Part shown: positions 21,648-33,347 of the stretch, piece after piece
Position numbering within the stretch: the stretch's first letter is position 1
How the letters are laid out: each line of letters starts with the position of its first letter
Source of the DNA: Eunapius fragilis
Lineage: Eukaryota; Porifera; Demospongiae; Spongillida; Spongillidae
Reading direction: 5' to 3'
Assembly (NCBI GenBank): GCA_963681505.1
Contig: OY811976.1
Span: 7,403,824-7,467,823, forward strand
DNA length: 64,000 bases
Notes under the pieces: generated by a model
What the model was told of the DNA's origin: nothing
What the model saw: only the letters and a program-made list of their open reading frames with translations
Database searches by the model: none
Translations under genes and position numbers: made by a program

Positions 21648-23840
21648 ATGTTCACCAGTGTGTGTGTGAATGAAAGCATTTCACATACCATCTGTGGCAT
21701 GTGCTCCAAGTCCTACAATGATCCAAGGATTCTACCATGTTTGCACTCCTTCTGTCAACAATGTCTCCATCATGAGATAGAGAAAAGTGATTCCCAACAA
21801 GTGTTCAAATGTCCCACCTGTCAACGAAGCATGAGCATCCCAGTGGGAGGGGCCAGTGGTCTCCCTCAGAACCTCCATCTTGGGTTTGAAGTAGAGGTAG
21901 CTGGGTACATGTCCAAGATTGTGGGCAACAGTGAGGTGTGTTGTGATGAATGTATAGATGGAGGCAGTGGTCCTGCAGAGGTGTTCTGTTGTACATGTCG
22001 TCAGTTCCTATGCAAGACTTGCCATGACCATCACAAACGTGGTCGCCATCTGTCCAAACACAATATGGTTGGACTGGACCAGGAGGGATCCAAACAACTG
22101 CAGAGCACCATGAAGCCAAAGGAGCCCTACTGCCCTCAGCCTAACCATGAGGACAATAAGCTGAACTATTATTGTGAGACCTGTACCCTGCTGGTGTGTA
22201 GAGACTGCACCACTCTTGCCCACAAGGACCATGGTGTGACTGAACTGTCCACTGTTGCAGAGGCTCATCGAGGTGAAATGAGAGGGATACTCCAACATGT
22301 CCAAGACACATTGGCTGATGCCTTTGGTGCTAATCAGAAGAAGATGGAACAAGTGGAGGTCTCCAAACATGAAGGTGAACTGGCCATCAAACAGGCTTTT
22401 GAACAGCTACATGAAGCACTTGAGGAGAGGAAGAAGGCACTGTTGTCACAGCTGGGGACCATACTACTCACCAAGACAACAGCCCTTACCCTCCAGAAGG
22501 AGCAGCTAGAAAAGATCCAACAGGACATAAGTCACTACCCTGAGGTCATCTCCCACCTCCTCCAGACCCGCACTGACCATGAGGGGCTAGCTATGGAAGG
22601 GCTTGTACCCACTGAACTGAAGGCCACCCTTAAAATGGTTGAAAAGGTGAGCATCACAACAAACCATTACGGTCCTGTAACTGCACAAATCCCCACAGAA
22701 TCTCTTGTTAAGGAACTGTCAACATGTGGTGGTGTCTATGACCAATCTCTCGTTGCCAGTCAAAGCAATGTTACATTTCCTTCAGTGATCCATGTAAACA
22801 CAAAGTCTCGGCTGATGTTGGAGATAAAGGTCTTCAATCGAGAAAGGTACCCACATAGTGGTGTGAAGGTTCAGGCTGAGATGAGGTCCAAGGACCATAA
22901 TGGAGCAGTTGTGTATGGAGAGGTGGAGGACCACAGGGATGGTACCTACACCATCACCCTCACCCCTTTGACAACTGGTCCTCACCAGCTCCTTCTCACA
23001 ATGGATGGTCAGCATGTACAGAACAGTCCTCATGACCTTCACGTGAGTGACTATCGCACCATTAAAACGGACCAGAAAGAAAAAATGATCATCTGTAGTG
23101 GTAAACCATTGTGTGTTGCCATCCATGACAACAGTGGAGACATCTATGTAGGGTGTCAGGATGGGAACATTTATGTGTTTGATAAAACAGGGCAACCAAA
23201 GAATATTATAGGTCGTCCTAATTCTTCTTCCTGGAAACTATCAAGTATCTGCATCAAGGGAGATGAGATGTATGTTCTTGACACTCAACAACGTGAGGTA
23301 CATAAGCTGACATTAAAGGGGGAGCTCCTTCTTACGTTTGGTAGATATGGATCAGGTCGGGATGAGTTTCGTTCTCCATCTGCAGTCATTGTTGACTCAT
23401 CTAAAAGAGTGATTGTTTCAGATAATTATAATGATAGAATACAAATATTTGATCAAAATGGAAGCTGGATATCTACCATCAATGGCAAGTGCGAAGTCTC
23501 TGGTGACTATTGCTTTACACATCCACAAAGCCTTGCCTTAGACCCTCAGGGTAACATTCATGTAGCCTATCAGTCAGATACAATCAAAGTATTCACCATA
23601 GAAGGCACCTATGTCAGATGGTATGGGCATCCAGATCTTTACCGTCCTAATCAAGTAGCCATTGATACTAGCGGCTACAGCCTTGTCTGTGCTGATGGTT
23701 TACTCGTCATCTTTGATCCTCAAGGAAACCACCTCCACACAGTTAGGGGGGAAAAGTATACTATTGCTGCAATAGATTCCATACGTGGTCATGTGTTTGC
23801 TGTTGCAGCTGATGGGAATATTTATAAATATTCTATTTAG
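21648..23840 (+). CDS. TRIM-NHL protein, copy 1 (RING E3 ligase, TRIM2/3/71-like)
   Basis: An intact 730-residue protein, likely a cytoplasmic RING ubiquitin ligase. The C3HC4 RING has ligands C16, C19, C31, H33, C36, C39, C55 and C58. B-box 1 spans about 96-140 and B-box 2 about 160-200. A coiled coil (about 200-340) would drive oligomerisation. A filamin/ABP280 repeat (about 365-465) and an NHL beta-propeller (about 480-729) follow. RING, B-box, coiled coil, filamin, NHL is the domain order of TRIM2, TRIM3 and TRIM71, where the propeller binds protein or RNA targets. An in-frame TAA lies 12 bases before the ATG, which fixes this start if the gene is intronless. A T-run plus CACCAG just inside the ORF could instead be a splice acceptor. 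Three sister genes lie downstream. Orthology to one human TRIM is not claimed. Confidence 0.92.
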   Translation: MFTSVCVNESISHTICGMCSKSYNDPRILPCLHSFCQQCLHHEIEKSDSQQVFKCPTCQRSMSIPVGGASGLPQNLHLGFEVEVAGYMSKIVGNSEVCCDECIDGGSGPAEVFCCTCRQFLCKTCHDHHKRGRHLSKHNMVGLDQEGSKQLQSTMKPKEPYCPQPNHEDNKLNYYCETCTLLVCRDCTTLAHKDHGVTELSTVAEAHRGEMRGILQHVQDTLADAFGANQKKMEQVEVSKHEGELAIKQAFEQLHEALEERKKALLSQLGTILLTKTTALTLQKEQLEKIQQDISHYPEVISHLLQTRTDHEGLAMEGLVPTELKATLKMVEKVSITTNHYGPVTAQIPTESLVKELSTCGGVYDQSLVASQSNVTFPSVIHVNTKSRLMLEIKVFNRERYPHSGVKVQAEMRSKDHNGAVVYGEVEDHRDGTYTITLTPLTTGPHQLLLTMDGQHVQNSPHDLHVSDYRTIKTDQKEKMIICSGKPLCVAIHDNSGDIYVGCQDGNIYVFDKTGQPKNIIGRPNSSSWKLSSICIKGDEMYVLDTQQREVHKLTLKGELLLTFGRYGSGRDEFRSPSAVIVDSSKRVIVSDNYNDRIQIFDQNGSWISTINGKCEVSGDYCFTHPQSLALDPQGNIHVAYQSDTIKVFTIEGTYVRWYGHPDLYRPNQVAIDTSGYSLVCADGLLVIFDPQGNHLHTVRGEKYTIAAIDSIRGHVFAVAADGNIYKYSI

Positions 23841-25374
23841 AACATGGATATTGTAGTAATTTGTGGTATGCTGTGTAAGTGCTATGTGTACATGTGCATT
23901 CCATGGAACTATTATGATTTATGCTGGCAATATGATGATGTTTTGATGCTTTATCCATGAGCACTCCGGCCATCTAATTCTAAATTCCTCACTGATGTAC
24001 ATTTCTTGGATGAATACTCTTGTTCCATAGGAGTGGTAGCATTGCCAGAGCAGCATTCTCTAAGTTTCCATTATAACCCAGTAGAGTGAGGAGAGGAGGC
24101 CTGAGGAGGCTTGTGGGTTGAGTGGAGGGGACTTGTGGGGTTCAGAGGAGTAGGCTTGTGTGGTTTAGGGGGAGGAGGTATATGGGGTTGACAGAGTGGT
24201 CTCAAGAAGCAGCATAATTCATAATCATATCACATAACTAGATTTATGGCATTCAGCACCATGGATCTCATTTTTCTAGAACAGCAGGACTGGCAGGCAC
24301 TCCTGAAGGTATAAATGAAGCGGAGAGTGTAAGATGTAAATGGAGGGGTTCCATGGGAAGTGAGGGAGATGTGAAGACTTGCAGGTATTAACTGCAACAA
24401 GCAGAGCCAATTGTATCAAGATGTTTAACCAGTTATAAAACTTTTGATAGTGGGAGGGGCAATGATAAATATTTATGCTTTATGTTCCCTAAAATACCAA
24501 AGGGGGATTGGTGTGTGTGTTTGGGGACAATATGGCTGTGGGGACAATAATGCCACAATGGCGTCCTCTGCATTCAAGGCACATTTGGGGAGCATTGAAA
24601 GTTTTATTGTGAGTTATAAAAGAACTTCTTTCATTGTGGATGAAAGTACCTGAGCAAAGGAAGATCAGGGGAACAAAATGCAAAGTTAGGCGGGTAAGCT
24701 GATATGCCTCCTGTAAAGAGGGAAAGGTTCTGGTTTTGGCTATTCTTTAAAGAAAGGAGCAGAAGTAAAAAATGAGATAGCTCTACCTTTGCAACTTTGA
24801 GAGTGGTAAGAAGATATCAGGATGCACAACAATATAGGTAGCCAAATGATATGGTCCACAAGCACCAGACCCATGCATGAACCATCGTAAGGTATTGCCA
24901 TGTGTTGAGCAAGCAAGTCGGGGCATGATACAAACATATGAACGTATGCTGCAATAATGAATGAGCCACACCCCCAGGGGCTCAGCCCACATATGCTGTG
25001 GTACATATGCTGTGGTGCATAGCACATGGAACATTACTGAGCAGCCACATATACTTGTCTTACAGAAATATATACAATGATCCCATAAGCTACAAATTAA
25101 TTCCTAACCCTGTTGACCACCCATTTCTTCATGCAGTCTTGATTATTTAATACATTGACATGGTCTTGTACCCAGCTGGAAATAGTTAGTAGAGGTGTTC
25201 CAGGGGGAGTGAGGGAAATCTGAGGATTGTAAATAGAGCCAATTGCATCAAAAAGATGTTTAACCAAATCGTTAACGTTGTTTGATTTTAATAAAAAATG
25301 CGAATGATAATATGGCGCCCTGCTTACTAAAATTATAATCATGCTCATAAATAGAACAGTTACAATTTTTGACG
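23841..25374. other. TRIM copy 1 downstream and unit boundary
   Basis: The first 100 bases match the 3' flank of the other copies. This copy then lacks the segment with the AATAAA signal found after copies 2-4. A G-rich stretch of degenerate GGGTTGAGTGGAGGGG-like repeats lies at 24085-24200. Conserved non-coding blocks lead to the single 28-bp minisatellite unit near 25155. No gene is assigned. Confidence 0.4.
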
Positions 25375-25465
25375 ATGGAGAGAGCGAAAGGAAAGAGGCT
25401 CGCAGCAACACAACAAAAGATTCGGAAGGCTGAAAAAGCGATACGTGAAGAAGGAAATACAGCGG
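25375..25465 (+). CDS. Candidate first coding exon of companion gene, unit 2
   Basis: 91 nt from ATG to a GTGAGT donor, encoding MERAKGKRLAATQQKIRKAE and then KAIREEGNTAG. Frame, length and donor equal those in units 3 and 4. If unspliced, the frame would run on only to a TGA at 25508. Unknown function. Downstream exons in this unit look broken. Confidence 0.45.
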
Positions 25466-25896
25466 GTGAGTTTATTGATAACATGCCGTATTTAGAGCGA
25501 TTTCGGTGATCCAGGTTCTGCATGCCGGGTACAATATTTGTTGCCGGGAGGAGAATTTCCGAGGCGATCGATGAATGGATTGTGACCTTTTTCAGTTTTT
25601 ACTGTTTTCCGACTCCTGCAAAGTTAAGGGCCTAAGGGGTATAGAGGACCAATCCACAATTGTTTGGAAACGCTGTGCACAAAACTGTTGGAGACACTAA
25701 TTATAACAGTACGCGTGATGTACAATCTTGATGAAGTAGGCTTATTGCATGGTTGTACGGACAGAAGTATATTGCATTGACCATGGATGTTTGCTGAAGG
25801 TGTACGGGATAATGAGTTGAAGGATGTTTTTCACTCCATTGATGGCATTTAGAGAGTTTCATTCTAAATAAACTTCTTTCAGTACTAGGTTATGAT

Positions 25897-26278
25897 GGGC
25901 TATTCCATTATTTAATTATACACTCCTACAAATGACAATAAATGGTGTCCAAGAGGGTATAGGGAGTATGTCTCGGAGGGGGGGTGGTCATTTAAATGCC
26001 TGTCACGGGGGGGAGGGGGGGGGGGGGGGGTTAGAAGGCATAATAGAAGCTTGTCCATGGGGGAGGGGAACAACATAGAAGCTTGTCCAGGGGGTTGAAA
26101 CAAAAAAGAAGCTTGCCCAGGGGGCATTTACAAGTCTGTCCTAGGGAGGTGGAAATATAATATAATCTTGTCCAGGAGTGCTTTTATATATCGTCTCAAG
26201 GGGGGGGGGGGGGGGGGGGGGTAAGGTTTGCATTTATTGTCATTTGTAGGGGTGTAAGGTTAAATAATGGAATAGCCC
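25897..26278. mobile_element. G-rich inverted-repeat element, unit 2
   Basis: Ends GGGCTATTCCATTATTTAA and its reverse complement, with inner ends CTCCTACAAATGACAATAAA also inverted. The interior holds degenerate AGAAGCTTGTCCAGGGGG repeats and long G-runs. Units 1 and 3 have the empty site (TATGATGCA), so it is an insertion with at most a 2-3 bp AT-type duplication. Unit 4 carries the same insertion, so it predates duplication of the block. Confidence 0.8.
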
Positions 26279-29200
26279 TATGCAACTCAATGTGCTGGTA
26301 GGGGCATGCTTAGGCATGCTCTGTAAAAGGTGTGCAGCACATGACTAAGGTGGTGATTTAGAATGTTAGGATGTGTTAAATATGAAGTATTCTTACTTTT
26401 ATTAACACGACTTGTACAAATTGTAATGCATGTGGCCATGCATGTGTGTTTCTGTTTCCTGACCACTAACCAGTTGTGCTATATATAATGTATGTACATG
26501 TGTCGTATTGGCTTTTCGTCCCAGTTGTAAAGAACCAATTGTGAGTACTCAGCGTACATTACATATATGTTGCTATGTATAGGAGTAGTACTAAATATAA
26601 TGATGTCTAGAATATTTACACCATGTGAGATGGATCCACTTCTGTGTTGTCCACTTATTGTTCTCTCGTGCCCAACAATATTCATAACGTAAGACACACG
26701 TGACATAATGTAAGACACATTTGAGATTACAAGGAACTCCTCTATATGTGCCTTAAAACTTAGAGCCAACCTTTGCATCGTGTTTCAATTTATATCTTGG
26801 TAGTCATACTGAAAGCACAGCCGACATTTCCATTGCATTTCGTGTCGTTGATGTGCAGACATGCCAAACTCAATACATTAATATTGTGGTGTAAAAGCTT
26901 TAGATATCAAGTGGACCTCCTCCCCCTTCATATCCTGTGGCTAGGACATGCATGGGCAAGATAGATGTTGTGAACTGATCACAACAAAGTTGAGGCGTTT
27001 AATATATATGGGTGCTTAGCTATAAGGAAATAAAACAGTACATATAAAAGATGTACTTGTTAGCTCAGTGCATAAGGATGCCACCAGAGTGCATTTAGAA
27101 TACATTGACAGACACATGTGGGTGGGGTCCTCCCACAGAAGTTGTGATAGATGATGACATCATTCCTAATGACTCAGTGGAGAAGGAGCTAGTACCAATG
27201 CAGCAGGGGAAGGAGGAAGGTGGTGACCAACTCAGTCATGGTGAGCTGATGTGTGAACCATACCATGGTACATAACAACTGAGTATGATGTTAAAGAATG
27301 TCTCCATCGCAGCAGTTGGCACAACTGAACCTGAACTATATGCAGCAGTGTTGCCTAAGAGAGTCACCAGGTATGTACATGCAGTTCATAAAAATTATAA
27401 TGTACTATTAATGTGTATATGGGACAGTTTCCATAAAAGGATGTTTATTAATCTGTTTCGAGTACAGAACATAATAACTAGACAATATTGAAAGTAAGAC
27501 CATCAGTAGTGTTATTCATCTTTCTCACACCCTCTCCCCTCCTGCAAAGTTCAGGAGGGGTGGAGGAAGGGTGGGTGTACTTGATGGAATGGAAGAGGGG
27601 GGTGTCCCAAAGTGGAAGTGTGGCATCTGTGGAAGAGAGAGGCATGGGCAGATCCAGGATTTCGGATAAGAGGGCGGGGGGGGGGGGGTCTAATCTGCAT
27701 TTATTTAGCATTCAAATACACTTTTGACAGTGATATCACTTTAGTATTGTGTTTAATAGAAGCCTGCGTGGATGGCAGCTTGAAAACTCTTCATTCACCA
27801 GTGATAGGCGTGCTCCATCAGGGTCTGTGGCTGCTTTTGAAATTTGTTTTCAGCCATGGTCAGTGGTGATGTTTTACTTGAACAGCTAGCCAGAGCCATG
27901 TCTGTGCGCTCTGTGGGAATTGTGGAGCCTCTAGCATTAGATCTATGAAGCAATAGTTATTGTGTATACGATTGCCTTAAATAAATCTACAACAGGAAAA
28001 AAAACTTGTTGCAGGGTGTACTTACCGATTGAAACCAAAATAACTGTGTCAAATCCACCCCATTTTTTCCTTGCTTTATTTGGAACACAGCAGTCGCTAC
28101 CTCGCATAATGCTCTTTGAACGCTTCATACTCGAATGTGAAAATTGATTTATGCATGTAATTATTCACAGTTAATTATTCATAGCTGTCGGGGCTAAGGG
28201 GGGGGGGGGGTGTCCACTGGTGGAGATCCAATGGGCACTCTTACAGAACAGTTTGCTGAGCTTTGTCAAGACCACCATTATCCTCCTTTGTTCCTACAGG
28301 GTGTAGCTATGGGAAATGATTGCAATCATTAATTAACATTTCTTTTTCCTCACAATAATTTAATAACAGTAATTAATTGGCACCAGCCATGCTCACCAGG
28401 GGTTAACAAGGCATACACAGGCCTGCTCTTAGTGTTAAATAGTGAAGCCATCAGATAATGAACTCATCATTTTTTAGCACCCCTTACTAAAGTCTGTGAC
28501 ACCATCAAGGTAGTAAACGTTAATGGCCACTTAATTAATTATATTATGTTCATGCCCAAAATACCACACTGTGTGGAAATACCAGCTATGTTGGCTATAA
28601 CAATGAGCTTTGTGCAGCGTAACAATTAGTCAAACATTTCAAATAAACAGGGGTACTTTTAAAATATTTATTCAATTCGACCATTATTTTGTAACGCATC
28701 CAAAATAAAGAATCATATTTTGATTCTCCATGTATTGATACCTCTTACAATATCTCGTCTTTTGCTTTTACACTATCTGTTGATTTTCAAGAATACATTC
28801 TTTACAGTTAGCCTCATTACTGGCGCCACCTTTAGACTGTGCAAACAAACAGACTCACTAAAATAACTGTTCAGAACCATAGTTTGCTGTTAGATAAGGG
28901 CCGCTTCATGTACTTTATCCATTTGAGTTATGTAAATGTTTCGAAGTGTTATTATGTGAATGTGAATTCATTAGTGACCACGCACACTACTTGTTCATTA
29001 TCGTCAATAATAGTCTCGCTCAGTTGTATTGAACTCACTGAATTTTTAATAATACCAGATGGTCTGTGGAAAATAATATATCTAACCTATTTTTTTAACC
29101 CCTAGAGTGCATAATTTTTACTTCCTCGATGGTGTCACGACTATAGTCCACATCATTTATGCACAGATTTGGTAATCCCAAAGCAAGGTCATGTATGCCA

Positions 29201-29824
29201 TTGGTCATGCTATAGCAACATACCTCTTTAGTGGTTGTTTTGTTGGTATTTCTATGGCCGGGGGGCAGAGAGGGGGGAAATTGCACCTAAAAACACCATC
29301 AATCCTATATTGCATCTGCTTCCGCAGGGACTTATCTTCAGAACACTTTAGGCTGTTATTTTCCATGCATATCATGTTAAGTTTACATCTTCTTACTAGG
29401 GAACATAAAAAAGGTGCAAGGGTAGGAGACAATCTTAATAATCTTTCTGCATCAATGTCTGCATATATATGTTGTCGAAGATATGTCCTGTTGGTGATTA
29501 CTTTAACCATTACAACAATTTAGCTGTGCAATGTGAGTGCAGGATTTCATGATAAATCAAAAGACATGTCATCAGTGAATTGCCAAGATCATTGGCTCAC
29601 ATCTATTGGGCAAATGTGTCTTGCATGGCTATTTATATAGTGATGCATAGAGTAAAAATAAATATCTAGAGATATTTAAGTTTTCAACTCCTTGTGATAA
29701 TGCGCATTGAGTGTTCCCTAGGAAGAAATTTCATGTTACAAGAAATTATTTGCTTGATAATGAATACAAAGAAGCAATAATCCAAATCCTATTTTAATAT
29801 CATTTTCATGGAAATTGTCCCATA
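26279..29824. other. Unit 2 companion-gene region, decayed
   Basis: Contains the acidic exon remnant with the SIAAVGTTEPELYAAVLPKR segment ending at the GTATGT donor at 27370, out of frame with its 5' part. It also holds the MVSGDVLLEQLARA patch at about 27856 and the CTTACAGAACAGTTTGCTGA patch at about 28236. 28500-29820 is shared with unit 4. On its minus strand lies a coding-like frame at 29205-29510 (NRTYLRQHIYADIDAERLL), partly kept in unit 4. None is recognised. Confidence 0.35.
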
Positions 29825-30620
29825 TTGGAAGTCTCGCTAGAGACTTCCATATAGGTTTTGACCCCGACTATGAATTTAATTAAAATCACGCGACCCCTCC
29901 GTAGCTTTGCTCCCGACAATTAGATCGTCTAACTTGTTGCAGCAATCGATCTAGAAGTCAAAACTGAGTAGTTTCGTTTTTGTTTCACGTTGTAGAACTG
30001 CGTGGTTGTTGAGAACGAAAAATACTGCTGTCCTCGTTCGCCTTCCAAAAATAATGGGCGGGTCGTCTGCTTCTGCGTCTGCTTCTTCTTGGGAACTCAT
30101 AACTCGGGACAGGAACACTTTTAAGCAATGAAAATTGCACCTATAGCTTTAGAATTTGCTGGAGGACTCGCCTTAGTCGATGTTAGGCTTTGATACACAA
30201 TAAAAGCCTATATACGGTCTTATCAATTCTAATTAAGCAAAGGTACCTAGAAAATTTTCACAATACGTCTGGATAGAATTAAGTCGGTTAAAGGAAAGGG
30301 GGGAAACCTGCGATGCAACAGTGATTTGGGTGTTAAAAAAATTAAGGAAACTAGTACATTCTCTCTGAGAAAGTTGGTGGGATATAGGTTTTGCAGGCAA
30401 ATAGTGTACTGGTGTAGAAAGCAGGGAAACAAGTTTTATCAGAAGGGAAAATGTTATAGTCCTATATTTAGCACAGAAACAGCATATGCCTCAGTCAAAG
30501 TGTGCTAAATATAGGTCCCTTCTGATAAAACTTATTTCCTTGCTTTTTACACCAGTACACTATTTGCCTGCAAACCTATATCCCACCAACTTTCTCAGAG
30601 AGAATGTTTTTATTTACTTG
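29825..30620 (-). mobile_element. Foldback element copy 3, full length, 796 bp
   Basis: In reverse orientation it starts CAAGTA-like after an A, with the long palindrome at 30349-30620, and ends with the terminal hairpin GGAAGTCTC, TAGC, GAGACTTCC next to a T. Unit 4 has the empty site at about 60566 (CCCATATAATATAATTG). Flanks differ from the empty site only by one extra TATTA-type repeat. The interior includes a Ser/Ala-rich frame with WELITRDRNTF that is also seen in copy 6. Confidence 0.82.
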
Positions 30621-31024
30621 TAATATAATATAATTGAGACTGTAGCGATGAAAAGAGAATTGCTTTCAGGACAAGCACAACATTTGCACATTTGCATGGA
30701 TAATATTTTGGTTAACTAATCACTAACTGTAGCAGACTTACTGTTACCAACAAGGTTCAAATGGCATGTATGCTTACTTTAAATTAGCAATACGATTAAT
30801 GGCAGCTAGTGGATGATCACGAGTGCACTATACATGGCAACTCCTATTTCAATGAACCTCTTCAAAACGGATTGCATTGCATATGCATAAATACAGGCTG
30901 TGGGCATTTATACTCAAAGCAAATACGTATGCATGTCCTGGTCCATCATCCTTGATGCAATATTGTCTTATCTAAAATGCTATATTAACCTCCTGAATGA
31001 TGTTGATAGTGGTAAATTTTTTTC

Positions 31025-33202
31025 ATGTTCACCAGTGTGTGTGTGAATGAAAGCATTTCATGTACCATCTGTGGCCTGTGCTCCAAGTCCTACAATGATC
31101 CAAGGATTCTACCATGTTTGCACTCCTTCTGTCAACAATGTCTCCATCATGAGATAAAGGAAAGTGATTCCCAACAAGTGTTCAAATGTCCCACCTGTCA
31201 ACGAAGCATGAGCATCCCAGTGGGAGGGGCCAGTGGTCTTCCTCAGAACCTCCATCTTGGGTTTGAAGTAGAGGTAGCTGGGTACATGTCCAAGATTGTG
31301 GGCAACAGTGAGGTGTGTTGTGATGAATGTATAGATGGAGGCAGTGGTCCTGCAGAGGTGTTCTGTTGTACATGTCGTCAGTTCCTATGCAAGACTTGCC
31401 ATGACCATCACAAACGTGGTCGCCATCTGTCCAAACACAATATGGTTGGACTGGACCAGGAGGGAGCCAAACAACTGCAGAGCACCATGAAACCAAAGGA
31501 GTACTACTGCTCTCAGCGTAACCATGAGGACAATAAGCTGAACTATTATTGTGAGACCTGTACCCTGCTGGTGTGTAGAGACTGCATCACTCTTGCCCAC
31601 AAGGACCATGGTGTGACTGAACTGTCCACTGTTGCAGAGGTTCATCGAGGTGAAATGAGAGGGACACTCCAACATGTACAAGACACACTGGCTGATGCCT
31701 TTGGTGCTAATCAGAAGAAGATGGAACAAGTGGAGGTCTCCAAACATGAAGGTGAACTGGCCATCAAACAGGCTTTTGAACAGCTACATGAAGCACTTGA
31801 GGAGAGGAAGAAGGCACTGTTGTCACAGCTGGGGACCATAGCACTCACCCAGACAACAGCCCTTACCCTCCAGAAGGAGCAGCTTGAGAAGATCCAACAG
31901 GATATAAGTCACTACCCTGATGTCATCTCCCATATCCTCCAGATGCACACTGACCATGAGGTGCTAGCTATGGGAGCGTTTGTACCCACTATACTGAAGG
32001 CCACCCTTAAAATGGTTGAAAAGGTGAACATCGCAACAAACCATTATGGTCCTATAACTGCACAAATGCCCTCAGAATGTCTTGTTAAGGAACTGTTAAC
32101 ATGTGGTGGTGTCTATGACCAATCTCCAGTTGCCAGTCAAAGCAATGTTACATTTCCTTCAGTGATCCATGCAAACACAAAGTCTCAGCTTATGTTGGAG
32201 ACAAAGGTCTTCAATGGAGAAAGGTACCCACATGGTGGTGTGAAGGTTCAGGCTGAGATGAGGTCCAAGGACCATAATGGAGCAGTTGAGTACGGAGAGG
32301 TGCAGGACCACAGGGATGGTACCTACACCATCACCCTCCATCCACTGACAGCTGGTCCTCACCAGCTCCTTCTCACAATGGATGGTCAGCATGTACAGAA
32401 CAGTCCCCACGACCTTTACGTGAGGGACTATCGCACCATTAAAAAGGACCAGAAAAAAAAAGAATTGATCAAGTGTAATGGTATACCATCGTGTGTTGCC
32501 ATCCATGACGACAGTGGAGACATCTATGTAGGGTGTCAGGATAACAACATTTATGTGTTCGATAAAACAGGGCAACCAAAGAATATCATAGGTCGTCCTA
32601 GGAAACCATTGAGTATCTGCATCAATGGAGATGAGATGTATGTTCTTGACCACCATGCGGTACATAAGCTGACATTAAAGGGGGAGCTCCTTCTTACGTT
32701 TGGTAGATATGGATCAGGTCGGGATGAGTTTAGTTGTTGTCCAACTGCAGTCATTGTTGACTCACGTAAAAGAGTGATTGTTTCAGATTACTATAATAGT
32801 ATACTAATATTTGATCAAAATGGAAGCTGGATCTTTACCATCAATGGCAAGTGCAAAGTCTCTGGTGACTATTGCTTTACACATCCGAAAAGCCTTGCCT
32901 TAGACCCTCAGGGTAACATTCATGTAGCCTATCAGTCAGATGCAATCAAAGTATTCACCATAGAAGGCACCTATGTCAGATGGTATGGGCATCCAGATCT
33001 AAACCGTCCTAATCAAGTAGCCATTGATACTAGCGGTTACAGCCTTGTCTGTGCTTATGGTTTACTCGTCATCTTTGATCCTCAAGCAAACCACCTCCAC
33101 ACAGTTAGTGGGGAAAAGTATACTATTGCTGCAATAGATTCCATACGTGGCCATGTGTTTGCTGTTGCAGCTGATGGTAATATTCATAAATATTCTATTT
33201 AG
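31025..33202 (+). CDS. TRIM-NHL protein, copy 2
   Basis: An intact 725-residue RING / B-box / B-box / coiled-coil / filamin / NHL protein with all eight RING ligands. In the propeller it is closest to copy 4 (KKELIKC, then VLDHH before VHKLTLKG). It lacks the SSSW residues that copy 1 carries between two blades. Its own changes include GRDEFSCCPTAV and a one-residue deletion, giving YYNSILIFD instead of NYNDRIQIFD. Start context is the same as copy 1, with in-frame TAA 12 bases upstream. Copy 1 lies 9.4 kb upstream and a foldback element lies about 400 bp upstream of its start. Same likely role as copy 1: a RING ligase with a target-binding propeller. Confidence 0.92.
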   Translation: MFTSVCVNESISCTICGLCSKSYNDPRILPCLHSFCQQCLHHEIKESDSQQVFKCPTCQRSMSIPVGGASGLPQNLHLGFEVEVAGYMSKIVGNSEVCCDECIDGGSGPAEVFCCTCRQFLCKTCHDHHKRGRHLSKHNMVGLDQEGAKQLQSTMKPKEYYCSQRNHEDNKLNYYCETCTLLVCRDCITLAHKDHGVTELSTVAEVHRGEMRGTLQHVQDTLADAFGANQKKMEQVEVSKHEGELAIKQAFEQLHEALEERKKALLSQLGTIALTQTTALTLQKEQLEKIQQDISHYPDVISHILQMHTDHEVLAMGAFVPTILKATLKMVEKVNIATNHYGPITAQMPSECLVKELLTCGGVYDQSPVASQSNVTFPSVIHANTKSQLMLETKVFNGERYPHGGVKVQAEMRSKDHNGAVEYGEVQDHRDGTYTITLHPLTAGPHQLLLTMDGQHVQNSPHDLYVRDYRTIKKDQKKKELIKCNGIPSCVAIHDDSGDIYVGCQDNNIYVFDKTGQPKNIIGRPRKPLSICINGDEMYVLDHHAVHKLTLKGELLLTFGRYGSGRDEFSCCPTAVIVDSRKRVIVSDYYNSILIFDQNGSWIFTINGKCKVSGDYCFTHPKSLALDPQGNIHVAYQSDAIKVFTIEGTYVRWYGHPDLNRPNQVAIDTSGYSLVCAYGLLVIFDPQANHLHTVSGEKYTIAAIDSIRGHVFAVAADGNIHKYSI

Positions 33203-33341
33203 AACATGGATATTGTAGTAATTTGTGGTACGCTGTGTAAGTGCTATGTGTACATGTGCATTCCATGGAACTATTATGATTTATGCTGGCAATATGATTG
33301 ATGTCTTGGGTTAAGAGTTTTATAATGCATGCAAATTAAAT

Positions 33342-33347
33342 AATAAA
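33342..33347 (+). terminator. Polyadenylation signal of TRIM copy 2
   Basis: AATAAA 140 bases after the stop codon, in a segment conserved after copies 2, 3 and 4 but lost after copy 1. Confidence 0.55.

Larger units (their letters stand above)
16293..25169 (+). repeat. Tandem array unit 1 (A type)
   Basis: First of four diverged units: 28-bp minisatellite, candidate exon 1, other candidate exons, TRIM-NHL gene, G-rich downstream region, then a conserved stretch with CCTAACCCTGTTGACCAC. It shares with unit 3, against units 2 and 4, the segment around 17380-17700 and the absence of the G-rich inverted-repeat element. Confidence 0.8.

Noticed and set aside
22008..22370. A 120-codon antisense frame within the B-box region, present in all four TRIM genes
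   Set aside because: It is the complement of strongly conserved coding sequence, so its preservation follows from the sense gene.
25912..26127. Pro/Gly-rich frames in the G-rich inverted-repeat element
   Set aside because: Products of G-runs and degenerate repeats, not conserved between the two copies.
26479..26778. A 99-codon minus-strand frame found in units 2 and 4
   Set aside because: Composition is not coding-like (many Ile/Ser/Met/Tyr from AT-rich DNA), and it is broken in units 1 and 3.
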